From Phyto melanocephala (taxonomy: Eukaryota > Arthropoda > Insecta > Diptera > Rhinophoridae), in NCBI GenBank assembly GCA_941918925.1, contig OW799233.1:116077833-116141832 (forward strand): a stretch of DNA of 64,000 bases. Direction: 5' to 3'. Of this stretch, positions 35,681 through 46,708 are shown piece after piece; position 1 is the stretch's first letter; the number at the start of each line of letters is the position of its first letter. Below the pieces are notes generated by a model. It saw only the letters and a list, made by a program, of their open reading frames with translations, did no database searches and had not been told where the DNA came from. Both the position numbers and the translations under genes were made by a program.

Positions 35681-37697
35681 TTATAGTGTATTGAATAATA
35701 GCGTCCATAACTTCAGGATTGTAAAGAAGAACCCGAATTCCATATACCTCCATAAATAATATCACCTTAAGCAAATTTAAAGTAGTCTTTAAACGAACGC
35801 AAAAATAACTTTTTATTCACAAAAAACAAAAAATTTCAATAATATTAAAAATTATACAAGTGTGCATTTTTGACGTCTTCATTAAATCTCAGAAACCTGC
35901 CTCAATATTGTAAACTTTAAACAAAAGCATTTCCAAATACTTAAAATATAAATCCCTGCTTAACTAAATACGAATTTATCATTAACATTAATATTTGAAA
36001 AAATGTCCTTAAAAGACTCTTTGTCAAAACCAAAAGAAAAAGAACGTAACTGAACAATTTGTTTTTAAAAATGGAATAGAAAATTAAAAAAAGCATTATT
36101 AAGAGTAAACTAAAATAAACCAAACATGCAGCAAGTCCACCAGAAATTATCATCAGCAGTAGCAACATCATCAATAACGGCGTCATCATCATCATCATCT
36201 AAAAAGAGGGTATAAAAATTGAATAGAACTTCAATTTGAAGTGCACGCGAAAACTGTCAGTAACAGTAAATGCTGCATTTGATATGAGCATTGTGCTCTT
36301 ATTCTCTTTCTTCAACGACTTTATTTTGTTTTTTTTTTTAGTTGTTGGTTGGTTTGATTTGGTGTAATTGTGGTATTTTCATTTGTATTTGCCGCAAAAC
36401 AATTGGCAATGCGCAACAGGACCAGGAAGACAAACTAAGTAGGTATTTATAGAAAAAAAAATATCAAAATTACACACATACGTACAACAACGGACCCACT
36501 TACACACTAAAAAAAACAAATACCAAAACAAATGAAACGCGTGTTTTATAATAAAAAAAATTTTTATTGAAAGTAATACGTCTACGTTGTAAAAGGAAAT
36601 TAATATTAACGTTGCCAAAAGAGAAAGGATGGAAAATCATTGAATGAGGGGGGGAAAAACAGAACAAAGGGACAGGAAACAAAACAAATACGAAATTACT
36701 TGAATACAATAATACAAATAATAATAATAATAACTAAAGCAAATACAAATGTTTCTGATGACGATAATGAGAATGATGTTGCCACCGCTAATGTCTTACG
36801 GCATATTAAATCCTTTTCTATTCTCTTTTTTTTTCATCTGTTTATATATTTTTGGTTTGGTTTTGCTCTTTCGCTTGCAATGAATAGAATTCAAAAAATA
36901 CGAATATTTTGTTCTTAATGAAAAGATGTAAACTTTGAAAGAAATGCCTAGAAGACACACGGTTTAAATTACTATTATACTCGTATAAGAGTAATTAGTA
37001 CAGCATACTTGTAATAACACTAGGCTACAAAAAGGATTTAATGGTGTTTGTTTACTAAAGAGCTCAACATCTATTTAAGACGCTGTGATTGTAAATATAA
37101 TAGAAAAGTTGGCTAAACAATATTGCGCAAGGCCAGGTTGGGAATTCGGAATTTTTCCCCATTTTTAAATTCAATTGATTAACAATAGTATATACAGTTC
37201 ACTCTGTTATTGTTGTTAACTAACAGAAATCTGTCTTTGTTAAGCAATAAAAATTGAGAGAGTGTTCTAAAAACCTCTAAAACATTGAATGTTAATTGAA
37301 GGATCTGATCTGAAATTTACTACGATGCTTGCCGGTCTATATTAAATATTGTGAAACACTGTAAACATTAACACTCACTTTTGTAGTATTTATGAAAGAT
37401 GATAGAGAAACTTGTAAAGAAGATTATATACGAGTATCGCTCCGTATGTGTAAGTCTTTTGTTCTTAATTGTATTGTATTGGAAATACAGCATATTAATA
37501 AACGAAAGTTTTCCGTTGTGTATTTAAATGAGACAAAAATTCTATATGAGTGGCCTTCCTTGAAAGTTTACTAATTGTAAAGTATTTTAAAGAAATATCT
37601 TTCTTTGCATTGTTAAATAGTAGTATTGAAAACTTTAAGCCTGAATAGTGTAAACTTCTGAGTCAATTAGTTAAAAAATATGTGACCTTGATTTGTA
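35681..37697. other. AT-rich spacer between the inverted arms
   Basis: (TCATCA)n near 36180 and an (AAT)n patch near 36715-36735. No gene recognised. Confidence 0.45.
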
Positions 37698-38616
37698 ACG
37701 GGTAATTAAATTTTAAGGGCCGATGTTAAATGTGAACCACACCTAAACGTCAAGTTTTTTTTCTGCATTTCATATGAGATTTCTCAATTTCAGACTAACT
37801 CAATTTGAACCGTGGAAAGATACACAATCGAGCAACGCGTTAAAGTTATTCAGGCTTATTATGAAAATGGGCGTTCAAATCAAAATAAATATCGTGCACT
37901 TGGCGAAAAAAATCATCTGAAGTGATGAGGAACATTTTCACCTCAGTGGATTCGTTATTAAGCAGAATTGCCACATTTTGGGTGAATAATGATCCAAGAG
38001 TGATTGTTGAAAAACCAATGCACCCAGAAAGAGTGACTGTTTGGTGCGGTTTATGGGCTGGCGGCCTCATCAGGCCGTATTTTTTTCCAAAATGAGGCCA
38101 GTCAGGTAGTTACTGTGAATAGTGTTCGCTATCATAAGATGATAACGAATTTCTTATGGCCCGAATTGGAGGATATGGATGTGGAGGATATGTAGTTTCA
38201 ACAGGATGGTGTCACTTGGCACACGGCTAACGAAACAATGGCTCTTTTGCACGACAAATTCAATGGCCGTATTATCTCACTTGGTGGTGATGTAAATTAG
38301 TTGGACTTCTTTCTTTGGGGTTATTTGAAAGAAAAGGTGTATGTCGATAAGCCAGCAACAATTCAAGAGCTAATTGATGATATAATTCAGCACATTAACG
38401 GCATAGAACCTCAATTATGCCTCAGCGTCATCGAAAATTTGGACCATCGGATGAAGGTGTGCCGCCGAGGTCTCAGCGGCCATTTGGCCGATATTTTGTT
38501 CCATAAATAATTGAACCATACCAATATCATCACAATAAAAAAAAATTACAATAATTTCCTTAATAATTGGTGTTTTATTCAAAATCAACATTGGCCCTTA
38601 AAATTTAATCAACCTT
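37698..38616 (+). mobile_element. Mariner-type element with damaged DD41D-like transposase
   Basis: The TIRs ACGGGTAATTAAATTTTAAG and, inverted, AAGGTTGATTAAATTTTAAG are flanked by TA. The gene pieces are FEPWKDT-type leader, YYENGRSNQNKYRALGEK, a jump to SDEEHFHLSGFVIKQNC, then V.FQQDGVTWHTANETMALLHD and LDFFLWGYLKEKVYVDKPAT, ending GLSGHLADILFHK. Two internal deletions are visible: one between the DNA-binding domain and the first Asp, and one removing the WPPRSCDLTP segment before the third Asp. In-frame stops also occur. Confidence 0.88.
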
Positions 38617-38618
38617 TA

Positions 38619-39110
38619 ATTACGAATGAAATCGTGAATATAGCAAATAGCTCAGCGAGTATATGAGCAAGTTTTTTTGGTATTCCACGCTGTATTAACA
38701 GCGGCTTTGGTGTTGAGGTATTCGTATATATCTGTAAATTTCGACCCCTTTCGATCCTCAGTGACTTCGTCACTACCTTCCTTTACTGAGTCACGAGTTA
38801 CAACTGGCATTTGCTCTAGGCCAGAAAACAATTTAATACTGCCAACAGGTGATTACCGACAATCGTTATTTCTCATTTTTTTAAACACCAGCATCCTCTT
38901 CAGACTAAGGCCTCTTTAGCATCCTCGCTGAAAATTTGCTTTTCCATGATTTTCAATCTTCCGCTTGCTAATGCTTGATATTCGCACACTACATGGGGTA
39001 ATGCCTCGGCATCCTCCAGGCACATTCTTCAAATATAATCATCCTCGATGTGCATCTTCTTTAGATGAAATTTCGTAACCCGTACGACTTTGGCGTACTT
39101 ATCAATTTAT
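38619..39110 (-). pseudogene. LINE ORF2 C-terminus and 3' end, right arm of the inverted pair
   Basis: On the minus strand one frame gives RMCLEDAEALPHVVCEYQAL and then ASGRLKIMEKQIFSEDAKEA. This is the zinc-knuckle-like tail after RNase H in several LINE clades (usually C..C..E..E.H..CEC.AL). Downstream come stops, then TRDSVKEGSDEVTEDRKGSK, as in the left arm. Reverse transcriptase and RNase H are absent. Confidence 0.75.
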
Positions 39111-41278
39111 CCACCTATGTGTTAGTGTATTGTTTTGTTTTGCTATGTGTCCTTGGGGCGTCATTTTAATTGCTTTTGCTTTTCACCAATTTACTTTTCA
39201 AATGCCATTAAAACCATTTCGCTTTTATTTTCATCTGCATATATCGCTGCTCTACTCGCAGACATATTTAAAGCAACCAAACCTACATAATTTCATTACA
39301 ATATTTTACATACTCGATCTACATTTTTGTAAATTGTATACTATATGGAAGAAATCTTTTTGAAAGTGAGATCTGTTTTTTTTGTTTTTTTTTTTTGTAC
39401 AATAAACATTTTATATTGTAGTACCATTTGTCAAGTTGGTATGGAGTTCACCTCTTTCAGCATGTGTCCTTCGTAAGTCCTTACTTTGTGAGAGAATGAA
39501 GGTTTTGTATATAAATTATACTACGTTGTAAATTTACTCAATTAAAGGATTATTTAGTAGCTGCTGTGATACTTTCAATGTTATTTGGTTTATAAAATAC
39601 AGGAAAGTGTCTATGAGTTTTGGTATGTTGGCTTTATTTTTTATTAGAATTTCCAACACTTCTTCAATTTATAAATAATAGTATCTAGACAAATCAAAGT
39701 GCCTCAAAAATCGAATGCAAGTTATATTATACAAATTCTGTTCCTCCAACAACTTTAGCTCTAATTAAACTTTTTCAAAATGTATTTTTTTCCATTCTAC
39801 CAGAATTAAGATTAAATCCTAAGAACGGGGAAGCCTGCAGTGATATTTTAATTACTTTTCTTCTCGTTTAAAAGCAAATGCAACAAAATAGAAAAACAGA
39901 ACAAAACAAAACAAAATCCCTTTAAATAATTAACTGACTTCAAAAACCAGAGGGAGTCAAACGATACTAGTAAAAGACTAAAATGACTAAAACTTTAGCC
40001 ATAAAATTTTGCCGCTAAAGCAACAAATTTATGTTTTTTTTTTTTATAAAATATTATGAAACTTTTAAAGATGAAGAAGAAGAAGCAAGTAACGCAATAC
40101 AAATGGATGCTGCAGTAACTACAGGATGAACTATGTAGAGTTGAGAGATGCATATTGGTCTTGAGACGAAGATTTAATAGGTGTGAGATTTCTGAAGTTT
40201 TGAAGTTGTAATTAAATATGCTGTGTGTTGTGTCTCGTTGCTTATTTTATGGATGCAGATGCGTTTCATTTTAACTACACACTGATCATTTAAACACTTT
40301 CGCAAAGAAAACATAAAACGGAAAAATTGCTAAGAATATTAATAAAGTAATGAACGGCCCTCCAAAACCTTACTAAACAAAAGGACTTTAGCATAAAAAA
40401 GCACATATTGGACAGTCCGCAATGAGAGTTTAAATACATTTTTGTTATTTAGTGCCGTAAAAAATAATTTGTTGCAAAAGGCTTTTATTTTAACGCTTCA
40501 AAAGAAATGAAGGAAGTACGAGAAAATTGTTGGTAACAAAAATTAACAAACTTTGTTGTTTAGTTGGACATGCCAACAATGATGTATTGTGCGCTGGCTG
40601 AGGAGGCATAATGATTTAAAACTATAAAATCAACATAAAAATATTTTATTTTAATTTAGTTGTTTTCAAAGACGTTCCATTCATAAGAAAGAATTTGAAG
40701 GCAGGTAATTGTGTACACTCGTAGGGTAGTGCTATTTTTCTAAAAGACATTTCCCATGTGTTTTTGTTTTGCCCACAAGAATTTTTTGGTAAGAAATAAC
40801 CGAAAAGAACATGAACCAAATTAACCTATTTTTATTCTAGTGATCTTAGAATTTTAAAACGGTTATCGTATGTTCACTATAGAGGTTCCGTCTAGTGATT
40901 TATTTGACCGAAATATGAGCGTTGCAGGAGAAGCGCTAAAATTAGGTTATGATGCTAAAAAAATGCTAGTTTATATATCTTTTCCCTTCCATATCTGCAT
41001 TTATTAGAGATTCAATATATAAATATCGTATCATATCTTATTACACCATATCTTTCTACTATTAAGGGGACCTCAGATATCAAATTAAGCACTCGGTATT
41101 GCAAAAAGCTACTGACATATTAAAACTGGAATTAGGAATGCTCTTGAAGTACGTCAGTTATATAGTTGTGACAGGTCTTTATAAGTGTTGGCGATATTTT
41201 ATCACATGTCCACTTATTAAGCTTTTTTGTAAAACAAACTCTTAATTACAAGATATGTCACATATTTGTGACACATTA
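39111..41278. other. AT-rich DNA, nothing recognised
   Basis: No gene, element or shared repeat supported in these 2 kb. Confidence 0.45.
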
Positions 41279-41423
41279 AACAAGTAAGAGCACTATATAC
41301 GGCTGTGCTGAATCTTTTATACCCACCACCAATTTTGTGTACATTTAAAGCTCAATATTTACTATTTTGTTAATCGCTATGGAATAATCTCTTTATAATA
41401 AAGTATGTATCACTTTCTTTGTA

Positions 41424-42033
41424 GAGCGTGGTTAAATTTTAAGGGCCCATGTTGAAGGTGAACTACAGCTAGTCTTTAAATTTGTTTTCTGCATTTCACT
41501 TGACATTTCTCAAAGTTACTAAATTTGATCCGTGGAAAGATACGCAAATGAACATTCACATTATTCAGGTTTTTTATAAATATGGGCGTTCAAATCAAAA
41601 TGCATTTTGTGCACTTCGCAATTCTTTTGATCAACATAGTCGTTCAAATTCGTCCACAATCGGGAGAATTGTAAAAAATATTTAAATTTCTGCAAAACAG
41701 GTCTGTATAAAATGTTAGAAAATCTGTGAATGCCTTTTTAGTTCGTTGAATGGGAACCACTGCTGGGTTTTGCGATAGTGTGGTAAAAGAGCAGTCAACC
41801 TCGCCTCATCATCATGCCCAACAAATGAGCATCAACATTGTCATTGAAAATTTGGACCATCAGATCGAGGAGTGGCGCCAAGGATGGGGGGGGGGGGGGG
41901 GCGATTTGGCCGATATTTTGTTAAATACATAATTGAACAAATATTATAATTACAAAAAGAAATAATAATAATATCCTAAATAATTTGTGTTTTATTTAAA
42001 TTCAACATCGGTCCTTAAAATTTAACCACCCTT
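41424..42033 (+). mobile_element. Mariner-type element nested in composite copy 2
   Basis: TIRs GAGCGTGGTTAAATTTTAAG and, inverted, AAGGGTGGTTAAATTTTAAG; TA flanks. The interior holds YKYGRSNQNAFCALRN from the DNA-binding domain and INIVIENLDHQIEEWRQ..DLADILLNT from the C-terminus. The catalytic core is wholly deleted. A run of 16 G at 41886-41901 interrupts the C-terminal codons. Confidence 0.88.
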
Positions 42034-42039
42034 TAAGAC

Positions 42040-42830
42040 TTCGATATGCTACTAGAATGCTTTTGTAAATATAGTCTTTCAATGAAATTGGGCGTTAAAG
42101 TAGGCGTGTCAATAAAGTTTCTGCTAATAAACACAACTAAAATATTTCAATATAGTCCTTAATTTTCCCAAAACTTTGTCAATAGAGAAATTACATGAAT
42201 TTTAGGTAAACCGTTATATGGGAGGTAGGCGTTAAAGTGGGCGTGTTACCTAAACTTTTTGGCACAACAATCACATTGATTAGAAGGATATACGTAGCAA
42301 ATTTGATCATCATACCTGTAATTTTGGCGGATTTATGAGCTTTTAAATTTCATTAACGGTAGATAACGTGAAAAGTGGGCGTTAGAGTAGACGTGTAAAA
42401 ATTATTTTTGCGAATGAGCACAACTTAGGTGTTTCAATATAGACCTTTATTATTCCAAAATCTTTATTAATAGAGAAATTATATGAATTTTAGGTAAAAC
42501 GTTATATGGGAGGTGGGCGTAAAAGTGGGTGTGGCACCTTAATTTTCTGGCGCAGTGATGACATTGTCTAGGGGGATATACGTAGCAAATTTGATCATCA
42601 TACCTCTAATTTTGTCGGTTTTATGAGCTTTTAAATTTCATTAACGGTAGATAACGTGAAAAGTGGGCGTTAAAGTAGGCGTGTCAAAGTTATTTTTGGG
42701 AATGAGTACGACTGAGGTGTTTCAATATAGCCCTTTATTATTCCAAAATCTTTATTAATAGAGAAATTATATGAATTTTAAGTAAAACGTTATATGGGAG
42801 GTGGGCGTAAAAGTGGGCGTGGCACATTGA
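42040..42830 (+). repeat. Tandem array of ~290-bp units, copy 2
   Basis: Unit starts are marked by GTGGGCGTTA..GTAGGCGTGT near 42087, 42376 and 42662. They align with the array of copy 1. Confidence 0.8.
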
Positions 42831-43416
42831 TTTTCCGTTACAAAAAAGTGTCTCACCAAAAAGCAAAGTGTGCAAAATTTCAGAGTCGTACATCCAATTT
42901 TGTTGCTTTTATGACGTTTTTGTTTTTAAATATACCGAAAAATACACTGTGCTGTATAAATTTTCGTACATTTTGATCGATAACTCCTTTTCTAATGCAT
43001 AGATTTAGGAAATTTACTCATGTAATATATATTCGAAGTTTCATGAGTCTACGTTAATGCGTTTGGACACAATTCCATTTTATTCGATGTTCGAACACGG
43101 TTTTTTCGACCTGCTCTTGCTTTTCGAGCTATAACTCTGTTCCTAATATTCCGATTTAGCCCATTTTCAATACAAAATAAACCTTGTCTATCAGAAAGAT
43201 TCTGGCACAATTTTAGCCCCCTAGCTTTTTCGGTGCGACCTCTATCGTGCTTTCAACAGACGGACAGACGGACGTACATAGCTAGATCGTCATCAAATCA
43301 AACCCCGATTCAGAATATATATACTTTATGGGGTCTAAAATGAATATTTCGATGTGTTACAAACGGAATGACAAAATGAATATACCCCCACCATTTTTTT
43401 GGTGGCGGGTATAAAA

Positions 43417-44967
43417 ATACAAATAATAAATACTTACCCAAAAACTATTTATACAGGTTTTTGCTGCAGAAATCACGAAACTCATTTACATCCCATTTTG
43501 TACCATTTTGTTAAGTAACTTATAAATAAATAAGATTGTTTTTCAACTCGATATAAAATTATATCATGATGATGATCTACGAAGTAGGTTGAAATATTGG
43601 AATAAAATAAATAAAGAGACTTAAAATCTTGTTCTAAAAATAAAACAACAAAATTTAATTTTCATGATCTAAGTAAAGCCGAAAAAATCTAGAACAGAAA
43701 ATAAATTTACAAAAACTTTAAAAAAATTGTGATATTAGTTTAAGCGAAAAATCTTATTCACATTTAGATATATAAATGACATTGTGTTTATAGCAAAACC
43801 AGAAAAAAAAAAATTTGTCGTTGTGCAAAGTGAATTACATTTTGAAGACTTCTAAATTATTTGTGTAAAAGCAATAATTATAAATGACTCCCTAAATGCG
43901 AAGCAATTTGTCATAAATGATGTGCTTAAAAATGAATGCAACATCATGCGAAATATCTTATACAATTCTTGTAAACAAACAAAATCAACACATGAAACAT
44001 CCGAAGCCTTTCCTCAAATATGCATGAGTTCTGTGCACTTGTTAAAATAGACTGCAGTTCATTAAAATATTCACGTAAACACATGATCTCCAATGACACG
44101 CTAATGTTAAAATCATTAGTGTTTTTATCTAAATTTTATCACTTCGTCACCAGTTGAACTCCAGCAAATTCACTTTTTTGTCATAGATTTTTTGCTGGGA
44201 ACTGGTTAATATTGGCTACAGTTTATGATAATTGTCAACCTTTAGGTAAGCGCTTAATAAGGGGTCTGGATAATTTTCCCAATAATTGCTATATATTTAC
44301 GGCGTTATGCATAACAACAATATGTATGTTAACTAACGAGCTGTTTTTCCTAATGGAAATTTTCCCATAAAAAAGTCAGCAGCTTGTAAGTTAGCACACG
44401 GTTTTTTATAAGCCACAACGCCGTTAGTAACTTCATTGTAAAACTGTTAACATTATTAGCCAAACACTCTATTGCAACCAAAACATGCCGTAACACTCTT
44501 ATTTTATTCATCCTGTTGCATGGAAAGTATTAATGTATTTTTTATTTAATTTTTTTATTACTCAAATTTTTTGTTCTAATTTCTCATAATAAGATCAATA
44601 ATTTTTTATTTAGAATAGCCTCACACAAATGTTTTTAAGTTAAGTCTAATAAATTTTAAAATATTTAGATACATGGAGAGCTTTGAACTTATGTTTAATA
44701 AACTGAGATGAGAAGTCAGATGGTGTAAAGACAGCTTAAGGAATGTTGCCATATTTTCAATAAAATTCATAAGTTTTCTAAATAAGAATGAGAAAAACAT
44801 TAAGAATTTAGATCAAGCTCAAATGCTGTCAATATATTTAGCAATATTGACGGCGTTTTTGTGTTACTGTTTCGTTGATAATTATTTTATAGGGTAGTGC
44901 TTTGTTTTGGAATATTTATAATCTAGACTGTGTTTAGAGTAAAATTTTTTTTTTTTAATATTAAAAT
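43417..44967. other. AT-rich DNA, nothing recognised
   Basis: No supported feature. Confidence 0.45.
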
Positions 44968-45201
44968 TCAGAGGGAACCAATATTTGGACAACTATTGAA
45001 ATTTTGACATTTCTGATGATCTGCTGACTTAAGATCTTGGGCCAAATACATCTTATATTGAAATAAGAGTAAATCTTCTTTTAAATGCACCGTAGTGAAG
45101 TATTCCTGCCCCAGCGGATAGTTCTCTGGTAATGTTTCTGATGTTTCGTTTATAGTTTGCTCTATGCGTTTAATATAATCCGCTGATCGATTTAACGTGG
45201 T
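44968..45201 (-). other. Unrecognised coding-like stretch of 77 codons
   Basis: On the minus strand the frame is open from just after a TAG at 45202-45204 to a TGA at 44968-44970. It reads TTLNRSADYIKRIEQTINET, then SETLPENYPLGQEYFTTVHL and KEDLLLFQYKMYLAQDLK. The mix of residues and the rise in GC over 45100-45260 look coding, unlike the surroundings. There is no ATG at its start; an internal Met is at KMYLAQ. The TAG edge could be a splice acceptor (GGTAG then ACC) of a host or transposon exon, or the piece could be a fragment of an unknown element. I do not recognise the protein. Confidence 0.35.
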
Positions 45202-45364
45202 CTACCGGTTCGAGGCAAAAAGACTATGGCACCGTAGTTGTTGGCGGATACGATGAACTAAGTAAAAAATCAATGCATTAGAGCCTGAAATTCTTTAAGA
45301 TAATGGATCGCTGATTTTAAAAATAAACTTGTGGTTTTTTATTCAGTACCTACTTATTCTCTAA

Positions 45365-45481
45365 CGCCAGTATTCATAAAAAATATTTTAGGTTTATTAA
45401 AAGCTTATTTGACAGATGTTGCATAGAAATTTGTCAAATAAGCATTCAATAAGCCTAAAATATTTTTTGTGAATACGGCAG
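45365..45481. mobile_element. Palindromic (foldback) MITE, 117 bp
   Basis: The two halves are near-perfect complements over about 50 bp each, for example AAAAAATATTTTAGGTTTAT against ATAAGCCTAAAATATTTTTT. A loop of about 12-15 bp lies between. TAA flanks both sides (45362-45364 and 45482-45484), which would fit the 3-bp target duplication of PIF/Harbinger elements. The superfamily is an inference. Confidence 0.8.
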
Positions 45482-45484
45482 TAA

Positions 45485-46484
45485 GTATTTATATATTTCG
45501 GAAAAAAATATAAAAACTATATAAACGAAAACGTTATTAAATTTTTAAAACTCATGGTGACTTTTAGACTACCCTGTACATTAAACATTCAAAACAAAAT
45601 ATGATTATTAACTAAATTTGCAAAACATTCCATTTATAACAAATTACTAAAACTAGAAGCCCGTCTCTGGCAATGTTTAAAATAACAATTTTTCTTAACC
45701 TTGTAAATTATATCCCTGTCCCTGCCCCGCTGTTTAAACCGTAACACCATAAGAAGGAAAAATCAGTTGCTGCAATGACTTATTTAACGAATTTAAATAT
45801 TGATATCTTTCCCCTTTGCAGGGAAAAATAAACAAAAAATCAAATTATTTCTGAACCATAAAATATGCAAAACTGTTGGCGAAAAATATGTGAAATAATA
45901 TTAATGAAATCTGTTTATTTCCAAACAATTTAGAAGCACGCACAGACATACAAACAAACTCGTTAAAAATATGTTAAAAAAAAAAAGATTGTATTATTGA
46001 GGTTGTAAAACAATAAATATGCTTGTTAGCAAGAAATTGGTATCAATACGCCTTTGAAATTCAATTTTCAGAATAATTTTCTTTTGCTCATGATTTTTCC
46101 TAATAAAACCCCCACGAAATCAATTGAATATTTATGCGTGTAAGTGTGCTTCTTTACCTTTTAATAAAAAAAAAGAAAACGAGAAAAAGTACACAAGAAG
46201 GTTGTTAAGGATACGAGTACCTTGGAAAAAGAAAAGAAAAAAAGGAAGAGTGTTTAAGTCGCCTGTGATGAATTTTTTTTACACTACAACAATGCAGGAT
46301 TAAAAAAATTGTGGTTGTATACTACTCAAAAATCCTTAAGTGTGAGTAAAAATTTGATACCATAAGTATTTTCCACCAAAAAGTTTAAATTGAACTTCAA
46401 ATTCTCTTAGCGAAAATTCAATATCATAAAAATAATCTTTTTAAAGTAAATTTGTTTACACCACAAGCATGTACTCCCATATTT
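45485..46484. other. AT-rich DNA, nothing recognised
   Basis: No supported feature. Confidence 0.45.
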
Positions 46485-46492
46485 ATAAAATT

Positions 46493-46700
46493 CAAGGCAT
46501 ATTTATTAATCAGGTAATTGCAGTTCGGAGAGAATTTTTTTGTTTATATTTTTTATAAATGAAGTTTGACATTTGAAATAAATTAGAAAAGAGAGAAAAT
46601 TATTTTTTATTTATGCATTTTGACAGCTGAAATTTAAAATAAGTGTTGAAAAAATAATCAGCTGGCGAATCAAGAGTACCTGATGAATAAATATGCCCTG
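46493..46700. mobile_element. hAT-type MITE, 208 bp, 8-bp TSD
   Basis: TIRs CAAGGCATATTTATTAATCA and, inverted, CAGGGCATATTTATTCATCA. The 8-bp duplication ATAAAATT flanks both sides (46485-46492 and 46701-46708). CGCCAGCTGATTATTTTTTC (read from the right end) links it to the MITE at 28523, so both belong to one family. No transposase. Confidence 0.88.
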
Positions 46701-46708
46701 ATAAAATT

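Larger units (their letters stand above)
41279..43416 (+). mobile_element. Composite element, copy 2
   Basis: It has the same termini as copy 1: AACAAGTAAGAGCACTATA with a hairpin, and GGTGGCGGGTATAAAA. The nested mariner is complete at both ends. It has about three tandem units against four in copy 1. The (GACGGACA)n tract is cut to about 20 bp, then the TATATACTTTATGGGGTC block follows. No clear target duplication is left, so this copy may be older than copy 1. Confidence 0.8.

Noticed and set aside
36640..36918. Open frame of 92 codons
   Set aside because: Low complexity, with an AAT microsatellite inside. No homology recognised.
41279..43416. Helitron identity for the composite elements, because of 3' hairpins
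   Set aside because: Copy 1 has an 11-bp target duplication, and the ends lack CTRR and the TC start. Helitrons make no duplication.
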